A model generated the notes under the pieces. That model was not told the origin of the DNA. It saw only the letters and a program-made list of their open reading frames with translations, and ran no database searches. A program made the translations under genes and the position numbers. A DNA stretch of 64,000 nucleotides. It comes from Bog-473 sp963788125. Its GTDB lineage: Bacteria; Actinomycetota; Acidimicrobiia; Acidimicrobiales; RAAP-2. Below, one piece after another: positions 36,732-45,683 of this stretch. The DNA is taken from positions 124,001 to 188,000 of the forward strand of contig CAWBFN010000001.1 of assembly GCA_963788125.1 (NCBI GenBank), given 5' to 3'. Within the stretch, counting starts at the first letter, position 1. The number at the start of each line of letters is the position of its first letter.

Positions 36732-37911
36732 TCATCGAGCCCGAGTGAGCAGCATGCAGCCCCCGGGCGTCCCGCCACCGCTACTCAGCACCGCGACCTC
36801 TGCGTCTCGAACCTGACGCCCGCCACCCTCGCCGCGGAGTTGCACCACCGCCTCGTGGAGGAAGCCATAGCCGTGGGTCCGGCCGCCAGAGAGTTGACCG
36901 CCGTGCGTATTCAGAGGCAGATCGCCGTCGAGAGCGATGCGCTTGCCGTCACCGAGGAAGTCCTTGGCCTCGCCCACCTCGCAGAAACCGAGGGCCTCGA
37001 GCCACGACAAGCAGTTGAAGGTGAATCCGTCATAGAGCTCGGCGACGTCGACGTCAGCCGGGCGGAGTGAGGTGCGGCTCCACAGATGCGCAGCTGGTCC
37101 GAGCACCTGTGGTTCGTACTCGAGGGTCCCCTGGTCCCAGGACACTCGATCGATGATCTGGGTCCCCACCGCCTCCACCAGAACCGGCGGCTTCGGCAGG
37201 TCGCGCGAGCATCGATCGCCGAAACGATCACCGCAACCGAGCCGTCACACGGCACGTCGCAGTCGTAGAGCCCGAATGGGGTGGTGATCATCCGTCCCGA
37301 CATGTAGTCGTCCATCGTCAGCGGCTGGCGGTAGATCGCGGCCGGGTTGCGCGCTGCGTTCGCACGGGCATTGATGGCGATCCGCCCCAATGCCTCGCGT
37401 GTCGTCCCGTACCTGTGGAAGTGATGGGAGGCCTGCATGGCGATCCAGTTGGCCGCCGAGGATGCTCCAAACGAACCCGCCACACCATCATGTCATCGGT
37501 GATGCGGTCTTGGGGGTCCATGATCTGACTGGCACGCCCAAGCTCCTTATAGGTGGTCGTCCACACTGTGCGGAAGCACAGGACATGCCGGCACAGGCCC
37601 GCGGCGACGGCAAGCATGGCCGCTACGACCGAGCCCGTCTGCCCGGCGGACTCGACGCCCCCGTTGAACCACGTCGGCCGTAGGCGTAGCGCCTCCTCGA
37701 CCGCAGTGATGCCTCCCTCCCCATAGGGGCCGCTCTGGCCGCCCGGGTACGTGGAGAGTCCGTCGATGTCTTCGAGACAAAGGCCGGCGTCGTCGACCGC
37801 CTCGAGGCACACGTCGACGGTGAGCGAGAGCGGATCAACCATGAGGCGACGCCCCACCTGCGACATGCCGATGCCGGTGATCGCGACCGCTCCTCGAACT
37901 TCTCGGGGCAC
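36732..37911 (-). pseudogene. second SCP2-type thiolase, two frameshifts
   Basis: A thiolase-superfamily protein of about 390 residues split over three frames. The start (GTG 37911: VRGAVAITGIGMSQVGRRL, LSTYPGGQSGP) runs to about 37480. A middle part (SFGASSAANWIAMQASHHF, IYRQPLTMDDYMSG, PFGLYDCDVPCDGS) runs to about 37200. The end (VAELYDGFTFNCLSWLEALG, THGGQLSGGRTHGYGFLHEA) is in the third frame. The end motif GGQLSGGRTHG replaces the classical GHPxG. A DUF35 gene is directly upstream, which fits an Ltp2-like aldolase with its partner. Both junctions need only single-base changes. Confidence 0.72.
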
Positions 37912-38373
37912 GCCATTGGCCTCACGAAGGGCTGCACGGGTTCGGGTTCGGGAAGCGGCCCTGACTCGGCTTCCCTCGTTGGTTCGAAGAGGGGGAACCA
38001 GACGTCACCTTGCCGCTCGAAGCGAGTCTTTACCCGCATGCCGACGAAGACGTCCTCCGGCGCGCAGCCAACGATGTTCGTTGTCAGACGGACGCGTGGG
38101 TCTTCGTCAATAGCGACGATCGCCACCACGTAGGGAGGCGGGAAGCTCGCCAGCCAGGGATGATGGTTGATCGTGAACCCGCAAATGACACCTCTGCCCG
38201 AGACCGAGGCAGTGTCGATGTCACGTGAGCGACAGTACGGACAGATTCGGCCGGGAGGGTGCAGAGAGCGCTGCATCCACCGCATCTCTGGGACCGAGTC
38301 CGCCGTCGCGACCGGCTGTCCAGAAAAACTTGGTCTCCGGTTTTAGTAGCGGCAACGGCCTCGTGACGCCCAC
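37900..38373 (-). pseudogene. DUF35 OB-fold protein, frameshifted
   Basis: A zinc-ribbon plus OB-fold protein of the DUF35 family, partner of thiolase-like enzymes. The start at GTG 38373 (VGVTRPLPLLKPETKFFW) follows GAGGAGG. The zinc ribbon is spread over frames: CGGCSAL in one, CPYCRSRDIDT in the next. The OB-fold (HHPWLASFPPPYVVAIVAID, GMRVKTRFERQGDVWFPLF) is intact. At least two single-base indels lie between 38290 and 38330. The frame does not stop before the thiolase start and runs on to 37623, so its 3' end is uncertain. Confidence 0.68.
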
Positions 38374-38526
38374 TTCGCTTCCTCCTCTTCGCTCCGGATT
38401 GCGGGTTGACGAGAGGCCAGACATCAAGCGAACTCCTGTTGGCCAAACGGTTTGTTACCTTTCCTGCATCGCAACGAACAGCAACGGCGAGTCCCTCAAC
38501 TCGGTGCTCCCAGCTAGTGGGGCGTA

Positions 38527-38546
38527 ACCCACCTGTGCCGGTGGGT
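38527..38546 (+). terminator. possible transcription terminator
   Basis: Stem ACCCACC / GGTGGGT with a 6-base loop, followed on the plus strand by CTTTCGCTCTT. The genes around it run on the minus strand, so its role is doubtful. Confidence 0.3.
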
Positions 38547-38571
38547 CTTTCGCTCTTGGTGCGACGAAGCT

Positions 38572-39836
38572 CTACCTTCCGATCCCGTAGAGGGCGATGG
38601 CGCTCTCCGAGGTGATCTGGCGCTTCTGCTCGAAGGACAGGCCGTCCAGGGCCTCGGTCAGCTCCTCGGTCACGCCGGGGAACTTGGCGTCGGGGTGCGG
38701 GTAGTCCGACTGGCCCAGATGATCCGGTCGGCGCCGACGAGCGGGGACTCGGCGGTGGTGCGCAGCATCGCCTCGTCGGGGTCGAAGCTGATCCAGCACT
38801 GCCGGCGCAAGTACTCCGAGGGGAGCATCGACAGGTCGGTGACCTCCCACTGGAACTTGCGGCAGTGGTGGTCGAGGCGCTCGAGCCAGGGCACGAGCCA
38901 GCCGCCGTTGGCCTCGAGGAAGATGAACTTGGCCTCGGGGAAGCGCTCGCAGACCCCGCCGGCCAGCAGGTAGGCGATGCAGCTCATCACGTCGACGGGG
39001 TTGGCGATCGCCTGGGTGAAGAGCGTGCTCGGCCGGCAGTCGGGGTGCGCCGAGCTGCTGTTCGGACGTCGACGTCCGGTCGGGGTCGAAGTCGTCGACG
39101 TAGCGACCGTCGGGCCGGCGCGGCCGGCCAGGCGCAGCCCGATGCACGCGCCCGGGCAGGTCGGGGGCGAGGAACGGGTGCAAGCGCGATGGGCAGACCG
39201 GTGTCGGCCGCCGCCTGCCAGATCGGGTCGTAGACCGGGTCGTTGAACGGTCGCCAGTCGACCGCCGGGTTGGGCCGCATGAAGACCGACACCATGCCGG
39301 GCAGCTCGGCCACCCGGCGGATCTCCGCCGCCACCCGGGCCACGTCGTCGGCGCTCGTGCATCGGCGGCACGGCGCCCGCACCGAACAGCCGGCCCTCGC
39401 CCTCCTGCACGTGGTCGGAGCACCAGTCGTTGTAGGCCCGGGCCTGGGCCTCGGCGAAGTCGATGTCGCGCTCGCTCTGCAGGCCGAGCAGCATCGTCGG
39501 ATACAGCACCGCCAGGTCGATGTGGTCCTGGTCCATGTCCTGCAAGCCGGGCCTTGGCGTTCCAGGCCGCCGGCCGGGTCTCGGTGTAGCGCATCTCGCC
39601 CCGGAAGGCGCGTGCCCGGTCCTCGTCGCTCGACTCCGGCGACGCCGGCGGCCGACAGGCCGTTGGCCGGCGTGCGGTTGCCCGTTGTAGACCAGCCACT
39701 CCTCGCCGGCCTCGTCGGTCTCGATGTGCCAGATCCGGTCGCGGTACTCGGCCGGCGCGTAGTCGGGCATGGCCGTCGGGTGCTCGAGGATGTGCCCGTC
39801 CGAGTCGATGTAGCGCAACCCATCTGTGACCGTCAT
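38572..39836 (-). pseudogene. amidohydrolase (ACMSD-like), multiple frameshifts
   Basis: A metal-dependent amidohydrolase of about 400 residues that can be followed only by changing frame several times. Pieces in order are TVTDGLRYIDSDGHILEHP (the metal-ligand DGH), MDQDHIDLAVLYPTMLLGLQ, MRPNPAVDWRPFNDPVYDPI, LFTQAIANPVDVMSCIAYLL, EANGGWLVPWLERLDHH, SPLVGADRIIWASDYPHPD and ITSESAIALYGIGR at the end. At least five indels are needed. Its G+C is visibly higher than that of the island genes beside it, closer to the flanks. Homologues hydrolyse or decarboxylate cyclic substrates. Confidence 0.65.
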
Positions 39837-39964
39837 GAATTCTTCCTCCGTGACCCACAATGGCCGAATCTAAGGTCTTAATCCGTGCTCTTTTCACAAC
39901 TGAACATACGATGGTGCGGCCTCTGTGGTGCAACTGCCACGTGTGAAGACCGACGAACACGAAC

Positions 39965-41246
39965 TCAGGCCCGAGCGCTTGCCGCTATGGATTCGAGATC
40001 GCCCATCCGCAGGGCGTTTCGTCCGCTCTTGCCCCGGGACTGGATCGACACGTCATGTCCCTCAACCTCAGCTCGAAGCGCTCCTGCCGTAGCGTTCTCC
40101 GGCGGGCGGACCGTGAAGGGGTCGAAGTGGAACCACTTCATCGCGTTGCGGTGCGTGATCTGATGGATCTCGCCTCGGTGAGGTCGGAGTTCGCGAAGTC
40201 CTTCCACAACACCTCGGGCGAGTGGGGCCAACTGGTGTCTGAGTGTGGGTAGTCGACCTCCACCGTGATGTTACCGATACCGATGTCGCGGTAGCTTCAC
40301 GCCGACGCCATCAGAGATGTAGCAGAGGAGCACGTGATCGAGAAAGACCTCGAAAGGCAATCGGCCGCCGAAGTCGGCACCCGTCCAGGCGTGGTGCACC
40401 TTATAAGTGTGGTCGAGCCGTTCGAGGAAGTAGGGAACCCAACCAATGCCACCCTCGGAGAGCGCCACCTTTAGGGTCGGGGAACTTTCGAAAGATCGGC
40501 GAATGCACGATATCGGCGGCCGCCTGAAGGCTGTTGATCGGGGTCAGGGCGATAGCCACATCGATGGCGCGTCGGGAGCCGTGCTCGGAAGTTTTGATGA
40601 CGATCCGATGTGCATACACCGGTCATGGCCTCGTCTGCGCACGCCCGCCAGAACGGGTCCCAATGATCAGAATGCAGGCTCGGGTAGCCCAGCGGCACGG
40701 GGTTCTCGACGAAGCTCACTGCGTGACAGCCTTTCCTTGCCACCCGATGGATCTCTTGGGCTGCCAGTTCAGGATCCCAGATGGCCGTTACCGAAAGTGG
40801 GATGAACCGGCCCGGTAGGCCCCACACCAATCCTCGATGTGCCAGTCGTTGTAGGCACGCAGAAGCGCGAGGGCCGCATCCTTGTCGTCCATCTGGGCGA
40901 AAATCCGTCCGGCGAAGGCGACCATGGAGGGGAAACACAGGGAAGCAAGCACCCCGCCGGCACTCATGTCCTTGACCCGCTCATGGACGTCATAACAGCC
41001 CATCCGCAGCTCGTCGAACGAGGTGGGCTCCCGGCCGTACTCCTCTGGGGGACGGCCGGCCACCGCATTGAGGCCCACGTTAGGGATGTTGATACCGCAG
41101 AACTCCCACTGATCGCTCCCGTCGTCCATGTGTTTGATTCTGGGCGCGATGTCCTTGTATCTGGCCGGCAGGTGGTTCTCGAAAAGGTTCGGAGGTTCGA
41201 CCACGTGATCATCGACGCTGATGATGATCAGATCATCTGGCTGCAT
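39965..41246 (-). pseudogene. second amidohydrolase, multiple frameshifts
   Basis: Another ACMSD-like amidohydrolase of about 425 residues. The N-terminal part is intact (MQPDDLIIISVDDHVVEPPN, YDVHERVKDMSAGGVLASL). The rest needs frame changes near 40790, 40620, 40470 and 40230: HRVARKGCHAVSFVENPVPL, RRAIDVAIALTPINSLQAAA, ALSEGGIGWVPYFLERLDHT and HQITHRNAMKWFHFDPF follow in order. The expected VDYPHSDTSWP metal region sits about 40240. A KstR2-like site is 72 bases upstream of the start. It is likely the tandem partner of the previous amidohydrolase. Confidence 0.65.
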
Positions 41247-41589
41247 GACACCCCCTTTCCTTCTTTGTACCTAGTGGGCTAACACCCGGCTCAGTCCCAA
41301 CGTGAGAGTGGCGCACCGGCCAAGCGCTTGGTAGGCTAATGCAGATGCTTCGAAGCTGCAAGCGGCGGTGTGGCCAAACTCGGCTGGGAGTGATGACTCA
41401 CAGGAGGAGTTGGTGAGGCACGGGCACCACAGAGGTGGACGGCACGATCTGTTTCGACCTTTTGCTGATCGTCGATCGCATCACAGTAAATGTCCGACGC
41501 AGAGCCAGGCGGGAAGCCTGAATAACAAGAGCACCATACGAGCGTCATGTTTCAGTGTCTGCCCCTGATGGGGCTCCTAGGGGGGTGTG
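41247..41589. other. divergent regulatory gap
   Basis: The region between the amidohydrolase and the ParB-domain regulator. It contains the KstR2-like site below and a GGGGGG ribosome-site region just before ATG 41590. No supported gene. Confidence 0.5.
41319..41332. promoter_or_regulatory. KstR2-like operator, site 4
   Basis: GCCAAGCGCTTGGT, the same 14 bases as site 2, located 72 bases upstream of the amidohydrolase start on the other strand and 257 bases before the ParB-domain gene. Confidence 0.7.
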
Positions 41590-42529
41590 ATGTCGCAACT
41601 AGTCGGCTTCTACGAGATCGAGTCGCCCGTACCGGAACGCCTAGGGGCAATTACCCAAGTCGAAGTTGATCACTTACGGCCTGGTCCCAGACTGCGAGTA
41701 GGTGGTATCAAGCCTGACCATCTGGACGTCCTTGTGCAATCGGGTGGGAATTGGCCGCCGATCGTTGTACGCCGTGAGGACAACACCATCATCGACGGGT
41801 GTTACAGATATTTGGCGGCGCAAAGACTGGGCCATACTCACATGGACTGCATCTACTACGACGGTGGGTCAGACGAAGCCTTCATGGAGGCGCTGCGACG
41901 AAACCTTCATCATGGCCTTCCGCTCTCCCTTAAGGAGCGTGAATCAGCGGCCCGAACGGTCTTGGCTTTTCACCCAGAATGGTCGGATCGCCGACTTGGC
42001 GAAGCGTGTGGCTTGTCGCCAGGAACGGTGGGACAGCTGCGAAGTTCCCTCGGGCATTCACCTGTCCAAAATGGTCACCTGAACACTCGATGGGGGAGAG
42101 ATGGCAAGCGCTACCATGCGGACCTTGGTGCCTTGCGGCAACGGATCAGCACGGCCATCCGCGAGAAGCCGGAAGGATCGCTGCGGAGCATTGCCCAAGC
42201 TACCGGGACATCTCCGGCGACTGTTCGAGCGGTCAAGGCCCGCCTCGCCGAGTCTGATCGAGCGGATTCGGAGTCCAGTGTTGAACCGGCTAGTGCACCA
42301 TCGTTGTCCTCTTCCAGCCGGATAACTGACGCGGCGCTACTTTCGACCCGTGAGGGCACATCATTCGCGAAGTGGTTTGAACGGACCAGCATTGACGAGG
42401 AGTGGCGCGAATCTCGCACAGGGGATTCCCGTCAGCAGGATCTACGAGGTAGCCGACGAGGCCCGTCGTCGAGCACAGCGCTGGCTCGTCTTGGCGTCGT
42501 GGCTGGAAACTCGCGCCACCCGCCCTTAG
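41590..42529 (+). pseudogene. ParB-domain transcriptional regulator (StrR-like), frameshifted
   Basis: A regulator of about 313 residues. A ParB-like N-terminal domain (residues about 20-110: GGNWPPIVVRREDNTIIDGC, YRYLAAQRLG) is followed by a helix-turn-helix (RLGEACGLSPGTVGQLRS) and a second one (GSLRSIAQATGTSPATVRAV). The C-terminal helix is reached only after a frame change near 42408: SFAKWFERTSIDEEWR, then RIYEVADEARRRAQRWLVLA, with stop TAG 42527-42529. This architecture is that of StrR/NovG-type activators of secondary-metabolite clusters. ATG 41590 is preferred over the adjoining GTG 41587. Finding it in a catabolic island is unusual. Confidence 0.72.
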
Positions 42530-42572
42530 TTCACCAGTGGTGTGAGTCGATTGTGCTCCCTAGGAGGGAACA

Positions 42573-43382
42573 GTGAGCGAGACGCAGACGTTCGAGAACG
42601 TGATCTACGAGAAGGATGGGTCGGTCGCACGGATAATCATGAATCGGCCCGACAAGGCAAACGCACAGTCGTCGGCGATGGTGTGGGATTTTGATAGAGC
42701 CTTGAAGCTTGCTGACGGGGATTACGACGTCAAGGTCGTCATCATAAAGGCTAACGGCAATGGTTTTTGCTCCGGTCACGATGTGAGTATGCGTCCCGGC
42801 ACGAATCCAGAATTCGAAGCCAGCATGGCCAACACGGGTGTGCCGTGGAAGGGGCACTCCGACCTCTATTTGTGGCCAGTCCTGTACCTGTGGGAGTTCC
42901 CAAAACCCGTGATCGCACAGGTGCACGGATATTGCGTAGGAAGCGGCACCTACTACGGTCTATTCACCGATATCACGGTTGCCGCCGACGACGCCTACTT
43001 CCAGATGCCACTCCTTCAGGGCCACGGCCTTCCGGGAGGAGAAACGATGATCGAGCCGTGGATATTCATGAACTGGAAGCGTGCCTCTGAGTACCTGTAC
43101 ACGGCGCAAAGACTTACAGCCGAGCAGGCGCTTCAGATGGGGCTCGTCAACCGCGTCGTGCCGCGCTCCGAATTGGAGCATGTCGTGGAGGACTTGGCCG
43201 CGGAAATCGCGCGCGTACCTCTCTCAACACTTATGGCGACCAAGACCATGCTCAAGCGAGCCTGGGAGCTCATGGGCCTACGAATGCACATGCAGATGTC
43301 TACTGACCTGATGACTATGGCGATCTCATCTTCTGACGTTCGAAGCTTTCAGCGGGGTGAATCACCGAGTAGTGGCGAGTAA
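42573..43382 (+). CDS. enoyl-CoA hydratase/isomerase family protein
   Basis: A 269-residue crotonase-fold protein, intact. Oxyanion-hole motifs are GNGFCSGHDVSM and VHGYCVGSGTYYGLFTDI, with the later QGHGLPGGETMIEP and TAEQALQMGLVNRVVPRSE. The acidic residue at the second position (GGETM) may be the catalytic one. It starts at GTG 42573 with an AGGAGGGAA ribosome site. It belongs to the long-insert crotonases used on bulky or branched CoA thioesters. The three crotonase-family genes of the island are not close copies of one another. Confidence 0.83.
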   Translation: MSETQTFENVIYEKDGSVARIIMNRPDKANAQSSAMVWDFDRALKLADGDYDVKVVIIKANGNGFCSGHDVSMRPGTNPEFEASMANTGVPWKGHSDLYLWPVLYLWEFPKPVIAQVHGYCVGSGTYYGLFTDITVAADDAYFQMPLLQGHGLPGGETMIEPWIFMNWKRASEYLYTAQRLTAEQALQMGLVNRVVPRSELEHVVEDLAAEIARVPLSTLMATKTMLKRAWELMGLRMHMQMSTDLMTMAISSSDVRSFQRGESPSSGE

Positions 43383-43468
43383 GTCGCGCAGTTTTTTCCG
43401 TAAGTTGTGTTCTATAAGCTACCGGAATCAGAGTCCGGAGCACTGAAAATGGGAGGGAAAAGGCGAAA

Positions 43469-44710
43469 GTGACCCTACTTAAGACGAGGTTGGTGGCTGC
43501 CGCGTCGGCCTTACTAATGGTCGTAGCGTGCAGTATCGGTTTCTCTAACCCCAGTTCCGCCGCGTCCAGTTCAGGGGGCTCGAAGACCTACACGATTGGC
43601 ATACTTACAGACATAACTGGCGCGGGGTCGACCATCGGTGGGACCTTTCCTCTTGGTATCAAGGCAGGCATCGGATTGGCGAAGCATTCGGGCTACACCA
43701 TCAAATACGTCGTGGCGGACACTGCGACCACACCCGCTGGGGCACTAGCTGGAGCTCAGAAGCTGGTCGAGCAAAACCACGTCTTTGCTGTGTTCCTGAC
43801 CTCCGTGCTCGGCTTCGCCGCGGCTCCATACCTCCTTTCGCAAGGAATCCCGGTCTATGGCGGTGCCATCGATGGATCGGAGTGGATAACGGACCGGAAC
43901 ATGTTCTCAGTCCTTGGCTATCAGAACTACAGCACGGTCCCTAGCATTTGGGGAACGTTCGCCAAGCTGGAAGGTGTGACCAACCTCGCATCGGTCGGAT
44001 ACGGAATTGAGCCCAGTTCTGCTCAAGCCGCCAAGGCTTACGCCGCGTCGGCCGCGCACGTAGGAATCAAAACCGGCTACCTCAACACCAATTTCCCGTT
44101 AGGAAGCACCAACGTCGCTCCGATAGTGCTGCAGATGAAGCAGGCGGGAATCAACGGGCTCTATACCGGCATAGCCACCAGTAGCACCTTCGCCATTATC
44201 GCCGGGCTTGAGCAGCAAGGCGTGAAGCTCAAGGCGGGTGTTCCCCCCAGCGGTTATGGCGGGGACTTGGTGCAGGGAGGGCCCGACGCTTCGAAGCAGG
44301 CCCAGGGACTGTTCTTCGTGTCGGGATGGGAGCCCGTCGAGATGCACACTGCAGCAACCATTACGCTGCAGGGCGCACTCAAGAAGTACGCCGGAGTCAA
44401 GGGCGACCCGACCTTTGGCGAGTACATCGGTTATCTCTCGGTGGATGCCTTCGTTCAAGGGCTCAAAAAAGCGGGTGCGAACCCGACTCAGGCATCTCTC
44501 ATCAATGCCCAGCTGAAGATCACTCACTACGCGGGGCTCGGTTTGTGGGGAGGCCACTCCATCGGCTTCAACATGAGCTATCGCGGAACGGCGTTCGGAG
44601 CGGACAACTGCAGCTGGTTCACCAAATACGTGGGCAAGAAATTCCTTCTCGTGGCTGGAGCAAGTCCACTGTGCGGTTACATAATCCCAGGCGTCACGGT
44701 CAGTCCCTAG
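43469..44710 (+). CDS. branched-chain-amino-acid-type ABC substrate-binding lipoprotein
   Basis: A 413-residue periplasmic-binding protein of the Liv/Urt type (Peripla_BP_6). A signal peptide (LVAAASALLMVVACSIGF) ends in a lipobox-like VVAC, so the mature protein is probably a lipoprotein. The binding domain begins TYTIGILTDITGAGSTIGG and contains LTSVLGFAAAPYLLSQGIPV. Start GTG 43469, ribosome site GGGAGGGAAAAGG. No permease or ATPase gene is nearby. It may bring the island's substrate to a transporter encoded elsewhere, or act as a sensor. Confidence 0.83.
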   Translation: MTLLKTRLVAAASALLMVVACSIGFSNPSSAASSSGGSKTYTIGILTDITGAGSTIGGTFPLGIKAGIGLAKHSGYTIKYVVADTATTPAGALAGAQKLVEQNHVFAVFLTSVLGFAAAPYLLSQGIPVYGGAIDGSEWITDRNMFSVLGYQNYSTVPSIWGTFAKLEGVTNLASVGYGIEPSSAQAAKAYAASAAHVGIKTGYLNTNFPLGSTNVAPIVLQMKQAGINGLYTGIATSSTFAIIAGLEQQGVKLKAGVPPSGYGGDLVQGGPDASKQAQGLFFVSGWEPVEMHTAATITLQGALKKYAGVKGDPTFGEYIGYLSVDAFVQGLKKAGANPTQASLINAQLKITHYAGLGLWGGHSIGFNMSYRGTAFGADNCSWFTKYVGKKFLLVAGASPLCGYIIPGVTVSP

Positions 44711-44737
44711 GCCGAGGTGGGGGGACCGTATCCAGTT

Positions 44738-44753
44738 AGGCAATCGTTTGGCT
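44738..44753. promoter_or_regulatory. weak KstR2-like palindrome
   Basis: AGGCAATCGTTTGGCT, an imperfect dyad (6 of 8 positions) 65 bases before the enoyl-CoA hydratase at 44818. It is much weaker than sites 1, 2 and 4, so it is only a possibility. Confidence 0.25.
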
Positions 44754-44817
44754 GATAGGAGTCGAAACGGGCGCCGGTTCGAGCCCTCACGCTCAGACCT
44801 TTCAAAGGAGGAGATCC

Positions 44818-45592
44818 ATGGAGTTGCTGAAGGAACGGCGCGGTTCAGTGTTGATCCTCACCATCAATCGGCCCGAGGTCCGCAACGCTCTCAACCTCGC
44901 CGTCATCCAGGGCATCGGAGCGGCGCTCGACGAAGCATCTGAGGACGCAGAAATCGGCGCCGTCGTACTAACCGCTGCGGGCGATCGTGCGTTCTCTGCC
45001 GGGATAGATCTCAAATCCTTTTCCGGCGGAAAGGCGCTTGAGTTCCACGACGCCGGGCGTGGTGGGATCGAGAGCTACCTACGCTTCGAGGCGGAGAGCA
45101 TCCCGAAGCCGGTAATCGCGGCGGTGAACGGGTTGGCCTTCGGCGGTGGCCTTGGCCTGATGCTGTGCTGCGACCTCGCAGTTGGCGCCGATCACGCACT
45201 GTTCGGCCTCCCGGAGGTTCGGCAGGGGCTCATTGGGGGCTACGGTCTGGCGTTTGTAGCAACTCGTGTTCCGCGCGGTGGCACTGGAAATCGCGCTAAC
45301 TGGCGCGCCAATCGACGCACACCGTGCCCTGGCGCTGGGAATGCTCAACGCTGTCGTTCCTGCTGCAGAGGTTCTGGACGGTGCTCTCGCGCTAGCCGAG
45401 AAAATCGCCGAGAACGGACCCATCGCGGTGCAGGCTTCCAAGCAAGTGATTCTGGCTTCCCGGGACGCGAAACAAGAGGAGATACCAGTGCTTCTACGCG
45501 CGGCGTCCGATCGCGTCTACGCGACGGAAGATGCACGGGAAGGGGCAGTGGCCTTTGTCGAGAAGAGGAAACCGAAGTGGGTCGGTCGATAG
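44818..45592 (+). pseudogene. enoyl-CoA hydratase, frameshifted
   Basis: A third crotonase-fold gene. The first part (MELLKERRGSVLILTINRPE, DRAFSAGIDLKSF, GLAFGGGLGLMLCCDLAVG, GLPEVRQGLIGGYGLAFV) is in the frame from ATG 44818. A shift near 45275 moves the end (RAVALEIALTGAPIDAHRAL, EDAREGAVAFVEKRKPKWVG) to the next frame, stopping at 45592. Either one extra base or two lost bases would explain it. It resembles the crotonase at 29621 more than the one at 42573. The P450 gene follows 91 bases later. Confidence 0.76.
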
Positions 45593-45683
45593 CCACGAAG
45601 CACCGAGCCATCACCGGCTTCTCTGCTGTGATCTCGAGCTATTGTTGTGAGGTCACGCCTGCATTCGCCGAGGAGGGAACCGG

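Noticed and set aside
42573..43382. Possible C-terminal frameshift in this crotonase
   Set aside because: Both motifs and a normal length are present in one frame, so no correction is needed.
44755..44800. GGTTCGAGCCC, resembling a tRNA T arm
   Set aside because: Only two of five stem pairs form, and no D or anticodon arm can be found upstream.
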